In this document: positions 45,840 to 55,146 of the stretch, one piece after another
How positions within the stretch are numbered: position 1 is the first letter of the stretch
Layout: the number at the start of each line of letters is the position of its first letter
NCBI RefSeq assembly: GCF_017883985.1
Contig: NZ_PRDG01000007.1
Location: 1 to 58,054 of the forward strand
Source: Streptococcus oricebi
GTDB lineage: Bacteria > Bacillota > Bacilli > Lactobacillales > Streptococcaceae
Direction of reading: 5' to 3'
DNA length: 58,054 nt
Position numbers and translations under genes: made by a program
Notes under the pieces: generated by a model
What the model saw: only the letters and a program-made list of their open reading frames with translations
Database searches by the model: none
Told to the model about the DNA's origin: nothing

Positions 45840-46880
45840 ATGAAAGCCTACCAAAAAAAGATTTTTGGTCACTTGGATGGTCAGGAAGTTTTCAGCTATC
45901 ATTTTGAAAATGACCTGGGCTATCGCCTAGCGGTGATGGACTACGGAGCAACCATTTTGGAATACAGTAGTCCAGATAGACAAGGACAGATAGGAAATAT
46001 TGTCCTGGCCTTTGATAGATTTGAAGAGTATATAGACAATAGCCCCAAGTTTGGGGCCAGTATTGGTCCAGTAGCAGGACGAATCGCTGGGGCCTCCTTT
46101 GAGTTAAATGGCCAAACCTACCAGCTAGAAGCCAATAATGGCAGCAATACCAACCATAGCGGAAAAAGCGGTTGGGATCAGACCCTCTTCAAACTAGAAG
46201 AAATAGACCAGCAAGGCCTGACCTTCTACACCGAACGCCCCTCTCAAACGGGGGGCTTTCCAGGTAGGTTGAAAGTCTGGATTTCCTACTATTTGACTGA
46301 AATCGGCGAGTTAGAAATTTCCTACCAAGTACAGACAGACCAAGATACCTTGGTCAATCCGACCAATCACAGCTATTTTAATCTAGCAGCTGATGCCGGA
46401 CAAAGCATTGACTCGACCGTCTTTCAGTTAAATACGCTAGGGATTTATCCACTTTCTGACATCTCTATTCCAGAGAAAAACTATGATGCCAGCTGGTCCC
46501 TGCTAGAGGAAGTAAAGCAGGGCCAGCCCTTGGCAGATATTTTTGCCCATTCCGATCCGCAAATTCGCTTGGTCAATGGCTTAGACCATCCCTTTGCTTT
46601 GGAAATGGGTGCTGAACAGGCAGGTAGCCTCTATGACCCAGGATCGGGTCGCTACCTGATTTTCAAGACCGACCGGCCGACTGTTGTAGTCTACACAGCC
46701 AATAGTTACGACCAGCAGACCTATCTAGCAGGCCAGCCGGCACGCATTCATAATGGCCTAGCCCTTGAAACGCAGGCCCTACCTGACGCTATTCATGGCC
46801 CCTTAAGCCAGCAGGTCATTCTCAGAGCGGGTCAAGAATTTACCAGCAGAACCCTTTACTATGCTAGCGTCAAGGACTAG
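45840..46880 (+). CDS. galM: Aldose 1-epimerase
   Basis: A 346-residue galactose mutarotase that interconverts alpha and beta anomers of the galactose freed by BgaC. VGPVAGRI-like SIGPVAGRIAGA, NHSGKSGWDQ, the catalytic His in NPTNHSYFNL and the Glu in GLALETQALPD are visible. ATG 45840 has GAAGGAG 5 nt upstream; the longer frame from 45762 overlaps the intergenic hairpin. Last gene of the operon. Confidence 0.93.
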   Translation: MKAYQKKIFGHLDGQEVFSYHFENDLGYRLAVMDYGATILEYSSPDRQGQIGNIVLAFDRFEEYIDNSPKFGASIGPVAGRIAGASFELNGQTYQLEANNGSNTNHSGKSGWDQTLFKLEEIDQQGLTFYTERPSQTGGFPGRLKVWISYYLTEIGELEISYQVQTDQDTLVNPTNHSYFNLAADAGQSIDSTVFQLNTLGIYPLSDISIPEKNYDASWSLLEEVKQGQPLADIFAHSDPQIRLVNGLDHPFALEMGAEQAGSLYDPGSGRYLIFKTDRPTVVVYTANSYDQQTYLAGQPARIHNGLALETQALPDAIHGPLSQQVILRAGQEFTSRTLYYASVKD

Positions 46881-46932
46881 GCCTATCTATTTTGATAAAT
46901 TGAATGACTTTAACTCATTCATTTATAAGCCC

Positions 46933-46966
46933 GACGGCAGTTCCTCCTTTCTGCCGTCTTTTTATT
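46933..46966 (+). terminator. Terminator of the bga operon
   Basis: GACGGCAG, 10 nt, CTGCCGTC followed by TTTTTATTT. Confidence 0.88.
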
Positions 46967-47050
46967 TGGGGGAGATAAATAGCCTAAAAATGAAAATTAA
47001 ATTTTTTAGTAAAAAATCAAGACATTAGAAGTCTGACTTGTCTAATTTTA

Positions 47051-47059
47051 TGCTATAAT
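47051..47059 (+). promoter_or_regulatory. Extended -10 promoter of the second type VII cargo locus
   Basis: TGCTATAAT, an extended -10. It would give a leader of about 150 nt before the TTG start at 47217. The 46881-47216 gap has no gene. Confidence 0.55.
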
Positions 47060-47172
47060 GGAAGAAGGTTTCAGCTCTTTTAATTTCTGCGACCAGCAGT
47101 AAAAATTGAAAGGGTACGGACAGAAAGACCCGGCTTGATTAGGATAAAGATAAGTGTAGGAAAGGGACAAGC

Positions 47173-47191
47173 AATTGTAAGATTTACAATT
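47173..47191 (+). promoter_or_regulatory. 19-bp palindrome before the 47217 gene
   Basis: AATTGTAA, GAT, TTACAATT: a perfect 8-bp inverted repeat about 15 bp upstream of the GGGAGAAGG ribosome site. It could be an operator or a leader hairpin that shields translation. Confidence 0.45.
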
Positions 47192-47216
47192 AAAAGAGGG
47201 TAAAGGGAGAAGGAAA

Positions 47217-47711
47217 TTGGAGAAACAAAACCGTTTAGCAAAATCTTTGTCAAATGTGCAGACAGATATGCTGGGCTACACCACAACCAAGGGGCGCCTA
47301 GCAGCAGGAGGCTTGACCGCTCATAAGCAAATTTTCTTGGATAGCGAGCAGGCCCTAACCATTGCCAAGGGCTTGAGTGAAATATCAACTGCTGGTCGAG
47401 ACACTATGAAGACCGACAAGCAAGCGGCCATTGGGGAGGCAGAAGCCCTCCTAGCTAGCACAAGAGAAGTTCCCTGGGGCTTTGCACTCAGTCCTGATGA
47501 ACTAGAAGCAGTCTATCAAGAGGCAGGAGTCGATCATTCGTCAATTGTCAGTCCGATTGAAGCTTATTTTCAACAAAAAATCGATAAATCTGGTGACTTG
47601 GCCCAGACCTTCACTGATTTGGAATCACAAATCAAAGAGGGAATTGACCAACAGCTAGAAGCCGATCAGGAGTTAGCAAGGGAGTTTAGGGAATGGAAAA
47701 ATTTGACTTAG
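47217..47711 (+). CDS. Stand-alone relative of the lipase C-terminal targeting domain
   Basis: A 164-residue helical protein that aligns end to end with residues 281-431 of the lipase effector at 37155: RLAAGGLTAHKQIFLDSEQ against KLSAGGLSRSEQIFLDSVQ, and ELAREFREWKNLT at the end against KMAREFQVWKDQM. From the shared IFLDS to the C-terminus the two differ by one residue in length. No toxin domain is attached and none is encoded upstream. It starts at TTG with GAAGG 4 nt upstream. It may be a stripped effector, a decoy, or an adaptor. Confidence 0.75.
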   Translation: MEKQNRLAKSLSNVQTDMLGYTTTKGRLAAGGLTAHKQIFLDSEQALTIAKGLSEISTAGRDTMKTDKQAAIGEAEALLASTREVPWGFALSPDELEAVYQEAGVDHSSIVSPIEAYFQQKIDKSGDLAQTFTDLESQIKEGIDQQLEADQELAREFREWKNLT

Positions 47712-48097
47712 TTCAGTCAGAAATTTTGAAAAAGAAATTAGCCCTAGAAAAGTTAGAAGATCAGTACCATTCAGACAAAAAAAACCTGGAAGACCAATAC
47801 AATGAGCTAGATGTCAGGCAACGCGACCTCAGACGGATGATTGAGAGCAAGTATGATATTGCCCTCCACCAGCTCAAACATTTGGATATGGATACAGATG
47901 CAGAATTTAGCTTATTAAATAGGGAAATTACGACTTATCTAGAAGTGACAGAAACCACCTTTATGGACTACTGTCAAAAACTAGATAAAAGGGATGAAGA
48001 GTTGGAACAGCAGTTTAAGGCAGACCACGGGCGCCTCAGTCAGGCTCTAGAGGCCGACTACAAGCTGCGACAAAAACTCGAAGATGAAAAAGGTTAA
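47693..48097 (+). CDS. Type VII effector partner, coiled-coil type, second locus
   Basis: A 134-residue charged coiled-coil protein (MEKFDLVQSEILKKK ..., KLEDEKG). It overlaps the preceding gene by 19 bases, exactly as 38432 overlaps the lipase gene, and has similar size and composition. Probably the Lap2/DUF3958-like partner of this locus. Confidence 0.62.
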   Translation: MEKFDLVQSEILKKKLALEKLEDQYHSDKKNLEDQYNELDVRQRDLRRMIESKYDIALHQLKHLDMDTDAEFSLLNREITTYLEVTETTFMDYCQKLDKRDEELEQQFKADHGRLSQALEADYKLRQKLEDEKG

Positions 48098-48111
48098 GAG
48101 GGAGGTCAATC

Positions 48112-48405
48112 ATGTCATTGCATGAAGATATCGGTGATTTCCTCTCAGGGGCGGTGGATACTTACACCAAGATTGAAAAGGACTTGGAACGCTCCCTGAT
48201 TCAGCAGGTTTTCGCCCCAGTAAAGTTAAGGCAGGCTAGTCATATAGCCAGTAATTTAGAAGAAAAAATCACGAAAACAGCCACATCGACCAAGGGCAGC
48301 CTTGTGACCGTATCTAGCCAGCTAGATACAGCCATTCGCGGTACCTGGTCAACAAAAATCCAAGAAACCATCGAAAAGAAAAGCTCGGCTTATGATGAAA
48401 TCTAA
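48112..48405 (+). CDS. Type VII effector partner, WXG100-like size, second locus
   Basis: A 97-residue helical protein (MSLHEDIGDFLSGAVDTYTK ...; SQLDTAIRGTW; ends KKSSAYDEI), same length as the 38799 product and alike in the C-terminal half. GGGAGG ribosome site 8 nt upstream. Last gene of the second cargo locus. Confidence 0.65.
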   Translation: MSLHEDIGDFLSGAVDTYTKIEKDLERSLIQQVFAPVKLRQASHIASNLEEKITKTATSTKGSLVTVSSQLDTAIRGTWSTKIQETIEKKSSAYDEI

Positions 48406-48412
48406 GAAAGAT

Positions 48413-48443
48413 CCTAATCAGTCCCATTTGATTAGGCTTTTTT
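48413..48443 (+). terminator. Terminator of the second type VII cargo locus
   Basis: CCTAATCA, 8 nt, TGATTAGG followed by CTTTTTTCTTT. Confidence 0.85.
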
Positions 48444-48479
48444 CTTTGTTTATGTATTGGAAAAGGGCAGAGCGATTAG

Positions 48480-48842
48480 TTGGCTTTTGACTGTTTAGCC
48501 GCTTTTGCGTGTGCTCTAGATTTCTCTTTAGCGATTTTGACTAACTACAAGTGGAACCAACTAGGACAGCTCTACCAGTACTTTACAGACAGCTATGCTC
48601 ACTTGTCTTTGCAGGAATTAAAAAGGACCTTAGACAGCAATATCCAAGAACTGTATCAGATGATTGACAATATGAGCGAGGAGGAACTCTTTCAACCCCA
48701 CATGCGGAGATGGGCGGATGGCGCAACCAAAACCGCCGTCTAGACAGTCTATAAATTCATCCATATCAACACCGTTGCCCCCTTTGGCACCTTCCGAACC
48801 AAAATCAGAAAATGGAAGAAGATAGAGGGAATTGACTGTTGA
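48480..48842 (+). pseudogene. Broken ClbS/DfsB-like four-helix protein gene
   Basis: From about 48543 the frame reads YKWNQLGQLYQYFTDSY and the SEEELFQPHMRRWADG block of the ClbS/DfsB (DUF1706) family. A stop at 48741-48743 interrupts it, and the same frame then continues with [20 protein letters not shown], the family's C-terminal end, to a second stop at 48840. The first third of the gene is missing. ClbS-type proteins protect against colibactin-like toxins in other bacteria; here the gene is dead. Confidence 0.75.
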
Positions 48843-48901
48843 AAACATTTACTATTTTCAAGCGCTCAGAGCATGTTTGAATATAAAAAAGAAATAATAA
48901 G

Positions 48902-48910
48902 TGGTATAAT
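48902..48910 (+). promoter_or_regulatory. hsdR promoter, extended -10
   Basis: TGGTATAAT about 37 bp before the hsdR start. No good -35. Confidence 0.5.
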
Positions 48911-48946
48911 GATTAGAGATGAACTTAAAAAGAGGAGAATGTTTCG

Positions 48947-51900
48947 GTGAGTAGAAGAGTTAAAACAGAACATAATGAATTAACAAGAGTTCAGCTTCCT
49001 GCAGCTGTTCATCTGACTCGATTAGGCTACAACTATATTAAGAAAAGCGATATTAAAGCCGAGATTGATGATGAAACGAATATTCTTATCGCTCGATTTA
49101 AGGCTGCATTTTTATCGCTCAATCCAAGTTTTAGTGAAGAGGATTTTGAAAATATTTTAAAAAATATTAAAGTTGAGCTAGGACAGGAAGATCTTGGCCG
49201 AAGTTTTTTTGAGCGACTTCAAGGAAAAAAAGGCTACCAACTGATTGATTGGCAAAATTTTGAAAATAATTCTTTTGAGTTTGGGGTTGAAGTTCCTTGT
49301 ATCAATGGTAATGAAGAATTTCGCCCAGATATCACTATTTTTATAAATGGGCTCCCTCTATCATTCATTGAAGTGAAGCAACCAGAAGTTATTCGAGACG
49401 GAAAAACGGGTATTCAATCTGAATTTAGGCGTATGGAAGAACGCTTCCAAAATCGGAAATTTAGAAAATTTATCAACATTACTCAACTGATTACATTTTC
49501 TGATAATCATGAATATGATGATACCCGAGGAGCACAGTATCAAGGCTCTTATTATTCTTCAACGGGTATAAAAAAGACAAAGTACAATGCTTTTCGAGAA
49601 GAAGATTTTGCATCTTGTGACGTAGCAGTTTCTCCTTTAGACCCTGAAAAAGAATTTGAAATTCTTGCAGATCATAATCGTCATAGTTATAAGAATAAAG
49701 CTGAATTTAAATTGAATTGTGAATCGAATACACCTACAAATCGTTTCCTTACATCAATGTATAAACTAGATCGACTATGTTTCTTTCTAAGATATGGCAT
49801 TGTTTATGTGACCGAGACGGATGAAAATGCGACTGTCCAACTTCAAAAACATGTCATGAGATACCCACAGTATTTTGCTACTCAGGCTATCAAAAAGATG
49901 ATAGCAAATGGTGGTAAGAAGGGGGTTATTTGGCATACGCAGGGTTCAGGGAAGACAGCGCTAACTTATTTTAATAATGCTGTTCTTAAGGACTACTTCG
50001 CTCAAGAAAAAATTGTGACACGTTTCTTTTTCATTGTAGATAGACTCGACCTAGCGACACAAGCGAAGGATGAATTTGTAAAACGCGGCCTAACGGTAAA
50101 ACTAATCAATCGAAGATCAGAATTAAATAAACCTTTTGATGAAAATATTGCAGTTGTTAATATTCAAAAATTTGATTCGGAAACTGATTTTACTGACCGT
50201 TCTGGGTATGATGTCAATATTCAAAATATCTATTTTATTGATGAGGCTCACCGCTCATACAATATAAAGGGCTCCTTCCTTCCGAATCTCTACCAAGCAG
50301 ATCCAAATGCAATCAAAATTGCACTTACTGGTACTCCTATTATTGCCTATAAAAAGGGCAAAGATGGGGAAAAGCAGGATAGACAAACTACCAGAGACAT
50401 CTTTGGAGATTATATCCATAAGTATTACTACAATCAATCAATTGCGGATGGTTATACGTTGAGATTGATTCGAGAAGAAGTCACCACCGAATACAGTAAA
50501 TTCCTTCAAGAAGCACTGCATAGTTTAGAAAAAGAAGTAAAGCAAGGAACCCTAAATAAAAAAATGATGTTCTCTCATCCTAACTATGTAGCCAAAATGC
50601 TTGATTATATTGTCAAGGATTTTGAAGAATCCCGCATTGCCTATGCTGACGATTCTATTGGTGCCATGGTTGTGGCAGATTCTTCTAATCAGGCACGAGA
50701 ATTATTTAAACAGTTTAAGAAAAACTATCCAAACCTAAATGGTTCACTTATATTAAGCAATGAAGATGACAAAGAGACTCGGAAAGAGGCAGTAAAATCA
50801 TATAAAAACGGACATGTCGATATTCTCTTTGTTTATAATATGCTGCTTACTGGATTTGATGCACCACGATTAAAGAAATTATATCTTGCTCGTCAAGTAA
50901 AAGCACACAACCTTTTGCAAACCCTCACTCGTGTGAATCGCCCTTACAAGGGTTTTAGAGTGGGCTATGTTGTTGATTTTGCCAATATCACCCAAGAATT
51001 TGATAAGACCAACCAAGCCTACTTTGAAGAATTGAGCAAGGAGTATAGTGTCAGTGTCGGTAAAGATGAAGCAGAGAATGCCTTTGGCTCTATCTTTATT
51101 TCAAATGAAGAAATTGAACAACGATTATCAGAAGCTCAGTCTATCATTGAAGTTTACACAACCGATAACCTTGAATACTTTGCTCAAGAAGTTTCTGAGA
51201 TAACTGACCGGAAAACCTTAATTGAACTACGAAAAGCCCTACAATCGATTAAAGAATACTATAATGTAGCTAGACTATTAGAGCACAAAGATATACTCGC
51301 AAAGATTGATATTAGTCGCATAACTCAATTACAATCTATAGTAGAAATGCGCCTTCAAACCCTAAGTCTATTGGCAAAGGCAGATGATGTTTCCGCTGAG
51401 CAGGTTCTCAATTTAGCCATGAGTCAAACGGAATTTTTATTTAAAAAAGGCGACACGGAAGAATTAGAATTAGCTTCCAATTCCCTTGCTGATATGATTA
51501 GAAAAGCAGCAACGGAGTTAAATCGTAATTTTGACCACAGTGACCCTAAATGGCTATCTATTTATGAGGAGTTCCAACGTATTTTGCACAAGCAAAACAT
51601 CACAGAGGCGAGTGTATCAAACTTAAATAAGGTCTCTAAAGAAGTGGAAGAAATTTGGTCAAAAGCCAAAGAACACAACAGAAAAGATAACTTGCTGCTC
51701 CATAAATTTGTTGACGATGAAAAGTATGCTAGAGTCTACAAACGTGAGACAAACTCTCAAAGTCCTCTAGCAGATAGAGAAATTTTACAGATTTTGCAGC
51801 GTATGAAACCTTCTATTGATTTAAAAGTTTTCCAAAATGAAGGCTTGCTCCAAAATGAAGAGTACTTCCTCAAAGAAGTTATCAAAATCGCTAGAGAGTC

Positions 51901-51994
51901 CATGAAAGAAATGGATTGTAAGCTAACGGTAGATGTTATAAAAAATCTTTCAGACCGATTGAAAGATGAATATATAGGAGAATTACAAAACTAA
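48947..51994 (+). CDS. hsdR: Type I restriction enzyme R subunit
   Basis: A 1015-residue HsdR that cuts unmodified DNA after ATP-driven translocation. An N-terminal PD-(D/E)XK nuclease (Asp128, Glu142, Lys144 in FRPDITIFINGLPLSFIEVK), a helicase with Walker A TQGSGKT (331-337), DEAH (432-435) and ALTGTPI, and a C-terminal helical part that binds HsdM. It starts at GTG with GAGGAG 9 nt upstream. hsdM overlaps its stop by one base. AT-rich compared with the surrounding core genes, as expected for mobile restriction genes. Confidence 0.94.
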   Translation: MSRRVKTEHNELTRVQLPAAVHLTRLGYNYIKKSDIKAEIDDETNILIARFKAAFLSLNPSFSEEDFENILKNIKVELGQEDLGRSFFERLQGKKGYQLIDWQNFENNSFEFGVEVPCINGNEEFRPDITIFINGLPLSFIEVKQPEVIRDGKTGIQSEFRRMEERFQNRKFRKFINITQLITFSDNHEYDDTRGAQYQGSYYSSTGIKKTKYNAFREEDFASCDVAVSPLDPEKEFEILADHNRHSYKNKAEFKLNCESNTPTNRFLTSMYKLDRLCFFLRYGIVYVTETDENATVQLQKHVMRYPQYFATQAIKKMIANGGKKGVIWHTQGSGKTALTYFNNAVLKDYFAQEKIVTRFFFIVDRLDLATQAKDEFVKRGLTVKLINRRSELNKPFDENIAVVNIQKFDSETDFTDRSGYDVNIQNIYFIDEAHRSYNIKGSFLPNLYQADPNAIKIALTGTPIIAYKKGKDGEKQDRQTTRDIFGDYIHKYYYNQSIADGYTLRLIREEVTTEYSKFLQEALHSLEKEVKQGTLNKKMMFSHPNYVAKMLDYIVKDFEESRIAYADDSIGAMVVADSSNQARELFKQFKKNYPNLNGSLILSNEDDKETRKEAVKSYKNGHVDILFVYNMLLTGFDAPRLKKLYLARQVKAHNLLQTLTRVNRPYKGFRVGYVVDFANITQEFDKTNQAYFEELSKEYSVSVGKDEAENAFGSIFISNEEIEQRLSEAQSIIEVYTTDNLEYFAQEVSEITDRKTLIELRKALQSIKEYYNVARLLEHKDILAKIDISRITQLQSIVEMRLQTLSLLAKADDVSAEQVLNLAMSQTEFLFKKGDTEELELASNSLADMIRKAATELNRNFDHSDPKWLSIYEEFQRILHKQNITEASVSNLNKVSKEVEEIWSKAKEHNRKDNLLLHKFVDDEKYARVYKRETNSQSPLADREILQILQRMKPSIDLKVFQNEGLLQNEEYFLKEVIKIARESMKEMDCKLTVDVIKNLSDRLKDEYIGELQN

Positions 51995-53595
51995 TGACAA
52001 CAGATTATAAAACAACTGTCATGTCCATGGTAGATAGTATTAAATCAATCTCTACCCATGCAGGACTGGGAGGTGAAGCGGGGGAATATAACCTTGTCAC
52101 TCAAGCTTTTCTTTATAAATTTTTGAATGATAAATTTTTATACGAAGCTAAGAAAATCAATCCTAAATACGACGCCAAGACCTTGGCGAATTTGCCTAAT
52201 GATGATTATACGTTTTTGCTGATGGATATGGGAAATAGTGCGGCTACGTTAAGACCAAACCAACTTATCCAATCGCTTTTTGAAAGACAAAATGAGAAGG
52301 ACTTCTACGAGACATTTGATAAAACGTTGAATGATATCTCGATTACAAATAATGAGATTTACTCTGTCCATACGGCAGGGAATACCTTTATTCGCCTTTT
52401 TTCCGAGCACTTGATAGCGGATATTGTCAGTGACCCTGCTCAGCGTAATGATGTAGCCCGAAAACTCATTTCAAAATTGGCTGAGGCCAAGTTTGACGAT
52501 CATGTTTTTAATCAAGGTTTTGACTTTTTCTCAACTATCTTTGAGTATATGATTAAAGACTACAATAAAGATGGCGGTGGAAAGTACGCTGAGTACTACA
52601 CACCTCATTCGGTAGCTAAAATTATCGCCCGTATCTTAGTTGGTAGGGATCAGCCGCAGAATGTGAAAATCTACGACCCATCTGCTGGGTCGGGAACCTT
52701 GTTAATGAATCTAGGCAGTCAGATTGGGCATGACAAGGTGACGGTCTACAGCCAAGATATATCACAAAAATCATCAAACCTTCTGCGTCTCAATTTAATC
52801 CTGAATAACTTGAGCCACTCCATTCATAACATTGTCCAAGGAAATACAATTACCAATAACCGTCATCCTGAAAAGATGGACTATATCGTATCTAACCCAC
52901 CATTTAAGCTGAACTTTTCCGATTGGCGGGACAGCGTTGATACTCCTGAAAATAAGCAACGTTTCTTTGCGGGAATTCCCAAAAAGCCTGCAAAGTCGAA
53001 AGACAAGATGGCTATCTATCAGCTCTTTCTCCAGCATATCATTTATTCTTTAAACGATACTGGTAAAGCGGCAGTAGTGGTACCGACAGGCTTTATCACA
53101 GCTCAATCAGGGATTGATAAGAAAATCCGCCAGCACTTGGTTGACAATCAAATGTTGGCAGGTGTGGTCTCTATGCCATCTAATATCTTCGCGACGACTG
53201 GAACCAATGTTTCTATCCTCTTTATTGACAAGGAGAACAAGGAAGATGTGGTTCTGATTGATGCCTCAAGTCTTGGTAAGAAGGTCAAAGAAGGAAATAA
53301 CCAGAAAACTGTTCTAACGGATGAAGAAGAGGAGCAAATCATTACCACCTTTGTCTCTAAGGAAAAAGTGGATGATTTTTCCGTACTTGTGAGCTATGAG
53401 GAGATTGAAAAGAAAAACTACAGTCTTTCAGCTGGCCAATATTTTGAAATAAAGATTGACTATGTGGATATTAGTGCAGAAGAGTTTGCAGCCAAAATGG
53501 ACGGTTATCAAGAGACCCTAGCCCAGCTCTTCCAAGAATCACATGCACTGGAAGAGGAAATCATGGAACAGTTGAAAGGGTTGAAGTATGAGTAG
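51994..53595 (+). CDS. hsdM: Type I restriction-modification methyltransferase subunit
   Basis: A 533-residue N6-adenine methyltransferase. S-adenosylmethionine motif DPSAGSGTLL (228-237) and catalytic NPPF (301-304, in YIVSNPPFKLNF) are intact. The N-terminal helical region (1-190) is typical of HsdM. It overlaps hsdR by 1 base and hsdS by 8 bases. Confidence 0.95.
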   Translation: MTTDYKTTVMSMVDSIKSISTHAGLGGEAGEYNLVTQAFLYKFLNDKFLYEAKKINPKYDAKTLANLPNDDYTFLLMDMGNSAATLRPNQLIQSLFERQNEKDFYETFDKTLNDISITNNEIYSVHTAGNTFIRLFSEHLIADIVSDPAQRNDVARKLISKLAEAKFDDHVFNQGFDFFSTIFEYMIKDYNKDGGGKYAEYYTPHSVAKIIARILVGRDQPQNVKIYDPSAGSGTLLMNLGSQIGHDKVTVYSQDISQKSSNLLRLNLILNNLSHSIHNIVQGNTITNNRHPEKMDYIVSNPPFKLNFSDWRDSVDTPENKQRFFAGIPKKPAKSKDKMAIYQLFLQHIIYSLNDTGKAAVVVPTGFITAQSGIDKKIRQHLVDNQMLAGVVSMPSNIFATTGTNVSILFIDKENKEDVVLIDASSLGKKVKEGNNQKTVLTDEEEEQIITTFVSKEKVDDFSVLVSYEEIEKKNYSLSAGQYFEIKIDYVDISAEEFAAKMDGYQETLAQLFQESHALEEEIMEQLKGLKYE

Positions 53596-54868
53596 GGTTC
53601 AACTTAAAGATTTGTGTTTTGAAAATGGAGTTGGTAAATATGGAATCCCTGCTTCTGCAGAAGAATTTTCAGAAGATAAAGTTAGATATTTAAGGATATC
53701 GGATATTGATGATTACGGGAATATCTTAGATTTTGATAAAAAATCCGTTTCATCCGAAAATATTGAAAAATATCTTTTAAAGGAGGGAGATATTGTATTT
53801 GCCCGAACTGGAAACTCTACTGGTAGGACATATTACCATGAAGAGAAAAATGGTAAAATGGCTTATGCAGGCTTCTTGATAAAATTTAGTTTAGACCCTA
53901 AAAGAGTTAATCCAAAATACCTAAAATATTATACATTAGGAAAAGAGTATAGAGCTTGGGTTGAGAATCTATCAAATGGAAGTACAAGAGGGAATATCAA
54001 TGCTAAAACATTTTCTGAATGTCCAATATTGTTACCTGACAGAGAACAGCAAGATGTTGTAGTTGCTGTATTGTCTAAACTAGAAGAAAAAATCCAAACC
54101 AACAACAAAATCAACTCCCAACTGGAGTCCATGGCCAAAACGCTCTACGATTATTGGTTTGTGCAGTTTGATTTTCCTGATGAGCATGGCAAGCCCTATA
54201 AATCCTCTGGTGGCAAGATGGTTTATAACGAGGAACTAAAAAGAGAAATCCCCCAAGGATGGGGAGTGGAGAAGCTCTCTGATATTAGCAGTTTTAAAAA
54301 CGGCATTAACTATGAAAAAGGATCATCTGGAGATTCAAAAACAAAAATTGTGAATGTGCGTAATGTGTCCTCGTCAACTATCTTTATTGATGCTGACGAA
54401 TTAGATTCTGTTAAGTTGTCTGACAATCAGGTCAATAATTATTTAGTTGATGAATCTATGATTTTAATAACACGTAGTGGTGTTCCTGGTGCAACTAGGA
54501 TGGTTACAAACATTAGAGGAAAGGTCATCTATTCAGGCTTTATTATTGGGGTAACACTGAGCGAAAAGTTTTTATTGGATTATGTATTTTTCTACTTAAA
54601 AGATTTAGAATTATTGATGAGCAATAGTTCGTCTGGAACTATTATGAAAAATATTTCCCAAGCTACTTTGTCACAAATGGTTATTGTTATTCCAAATAAA
54701 GAAATAGTTAAAAGTTTTTCTCGGATAATGGATACTTACTTTGAAGGAATTCGAAATATTCAAAAGCAAAATGAATCTCTCATCAACCTCCGCGACTGGC
54801 TTCTGCCCCTGCTTATGAATGGACAGGTTAAATTGAGAAGTGAGTCGGAAGTTCGGGAAGAATTATAA
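53588..54868 (+). CDS. hsdS: Type I restriction-modification specificity subunit
   Basis: A 426-residue HsdS with two target recognition domains (about 1-155 and 220-380) separated by a conserved helix (about 156-195, QQDVVVAVLSKLEEKIQTNN) and followed by a distal helix with the related LINLRDWLLPLLMNGQVKL end. The two halves recognise the two parts of a split DNA site, which cannot be read from sequence alone. No second or truncated hsdS and no recombinase gene adjoin it, so phase-variable switching is not indicated within the window. Confidence 0.92.
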   Translation: MSRVQLKDLCFENGVGKYGIPASAEEFSEDKVRYLRISDIDDYGNILDFDKKSVSSENIEKYLLKEGDIVFARTGNSTGRTYYHEEKNGKMAYAGFLIKFSLDPKRVNPKYLKYYTLGKEYRAWVENLSNGSTRGNINAKTFSECPILLPDREQQDVVVAVLSKLEEKIQTNNKINSQLESMAKTLYDYWFVQFDFPDEHGKPYKSSGGKMVYNEELKREIPQGWGVEKLSDISSFKNGINYEKGSSGDSKTKIVNVRNVSSSTIFIDADELDSVKLSDNQVNNYLVDESMILITRSGVPGATRMVTNIRGKVIYSGFIIGVTLSEKFLLDYVFFYLKDLELLMSNSSSGTIMKNISQATLSQMVIVIPNKEIVKSFSRIMDTYFEGIRNIQKQNESLINLRDWLLPLLMNGQVKLRSESEVREEL

Positions 54869-54937
54869 AATGCACTTCTAAAAATTGAGTGCGTTTTAAA
54901 TTTATCGTCCTTTTAACAGCCGCAGAAGCTTTAGTTG

Positions 54938-54946
54938 TGGTATAAT
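54938..54946 (+). promoter_or_regulatory. Promoter of the Fst-like toxin mRNA
   Basis: TGGTATAAT, an extended -10, 57 bp before the small toxin frame. Confidence 0.6.
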
Positions 54947-55002
54947 AATTGGGCAATGCTTACCTGAAAGCAAGTTTTTTGCTGGAATGGAGGTGTTTGT
55001 TA

Positions 55003-55104
55003 ATGAATTCCATCTTTGAGCTCTTACTTGCTGTTGTGGCAAATGTTTTAGCAGGTCTTGTCCTCTATTACCTCTGCAAATGGCTGGACGGCAAGGACAA
55101 GTAG
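55003..55104 (+). CDS. Fst-like type I toxin, 33 residues
   Basis: MNSIFELLLAVVANVLAGL, then VLYYLCKWLDGKDK: one hydrophobic membrane helix followed by a WLD and a charged tail, the pattern of the Fst/par type I toxins of enterococci and streptococci that damage the membrane. GGAGG lies 9 nt upstream. The leader has an AGCAA/TTGCT hairpin (54969-54983). An antisense RNA with matching repeats is encoded downstream on the other strand, which strongly supports the call. Confidence 0.75.
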   Translation: MNSIFELLLAVVANVLAGLVLYYLCKWLDGKDK

Positions 55105-55146
55105 TATTGTCAGCCTAAAAACACCCGTTAATCTTTCATAGAACGT

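Noticed and set aside
53588..54868. Phase-variable specificity switching of the type I system
   Set aside because: No second hsdS, inverted repeats or recombinase gene is seen near hsdS, and the gene is whole.
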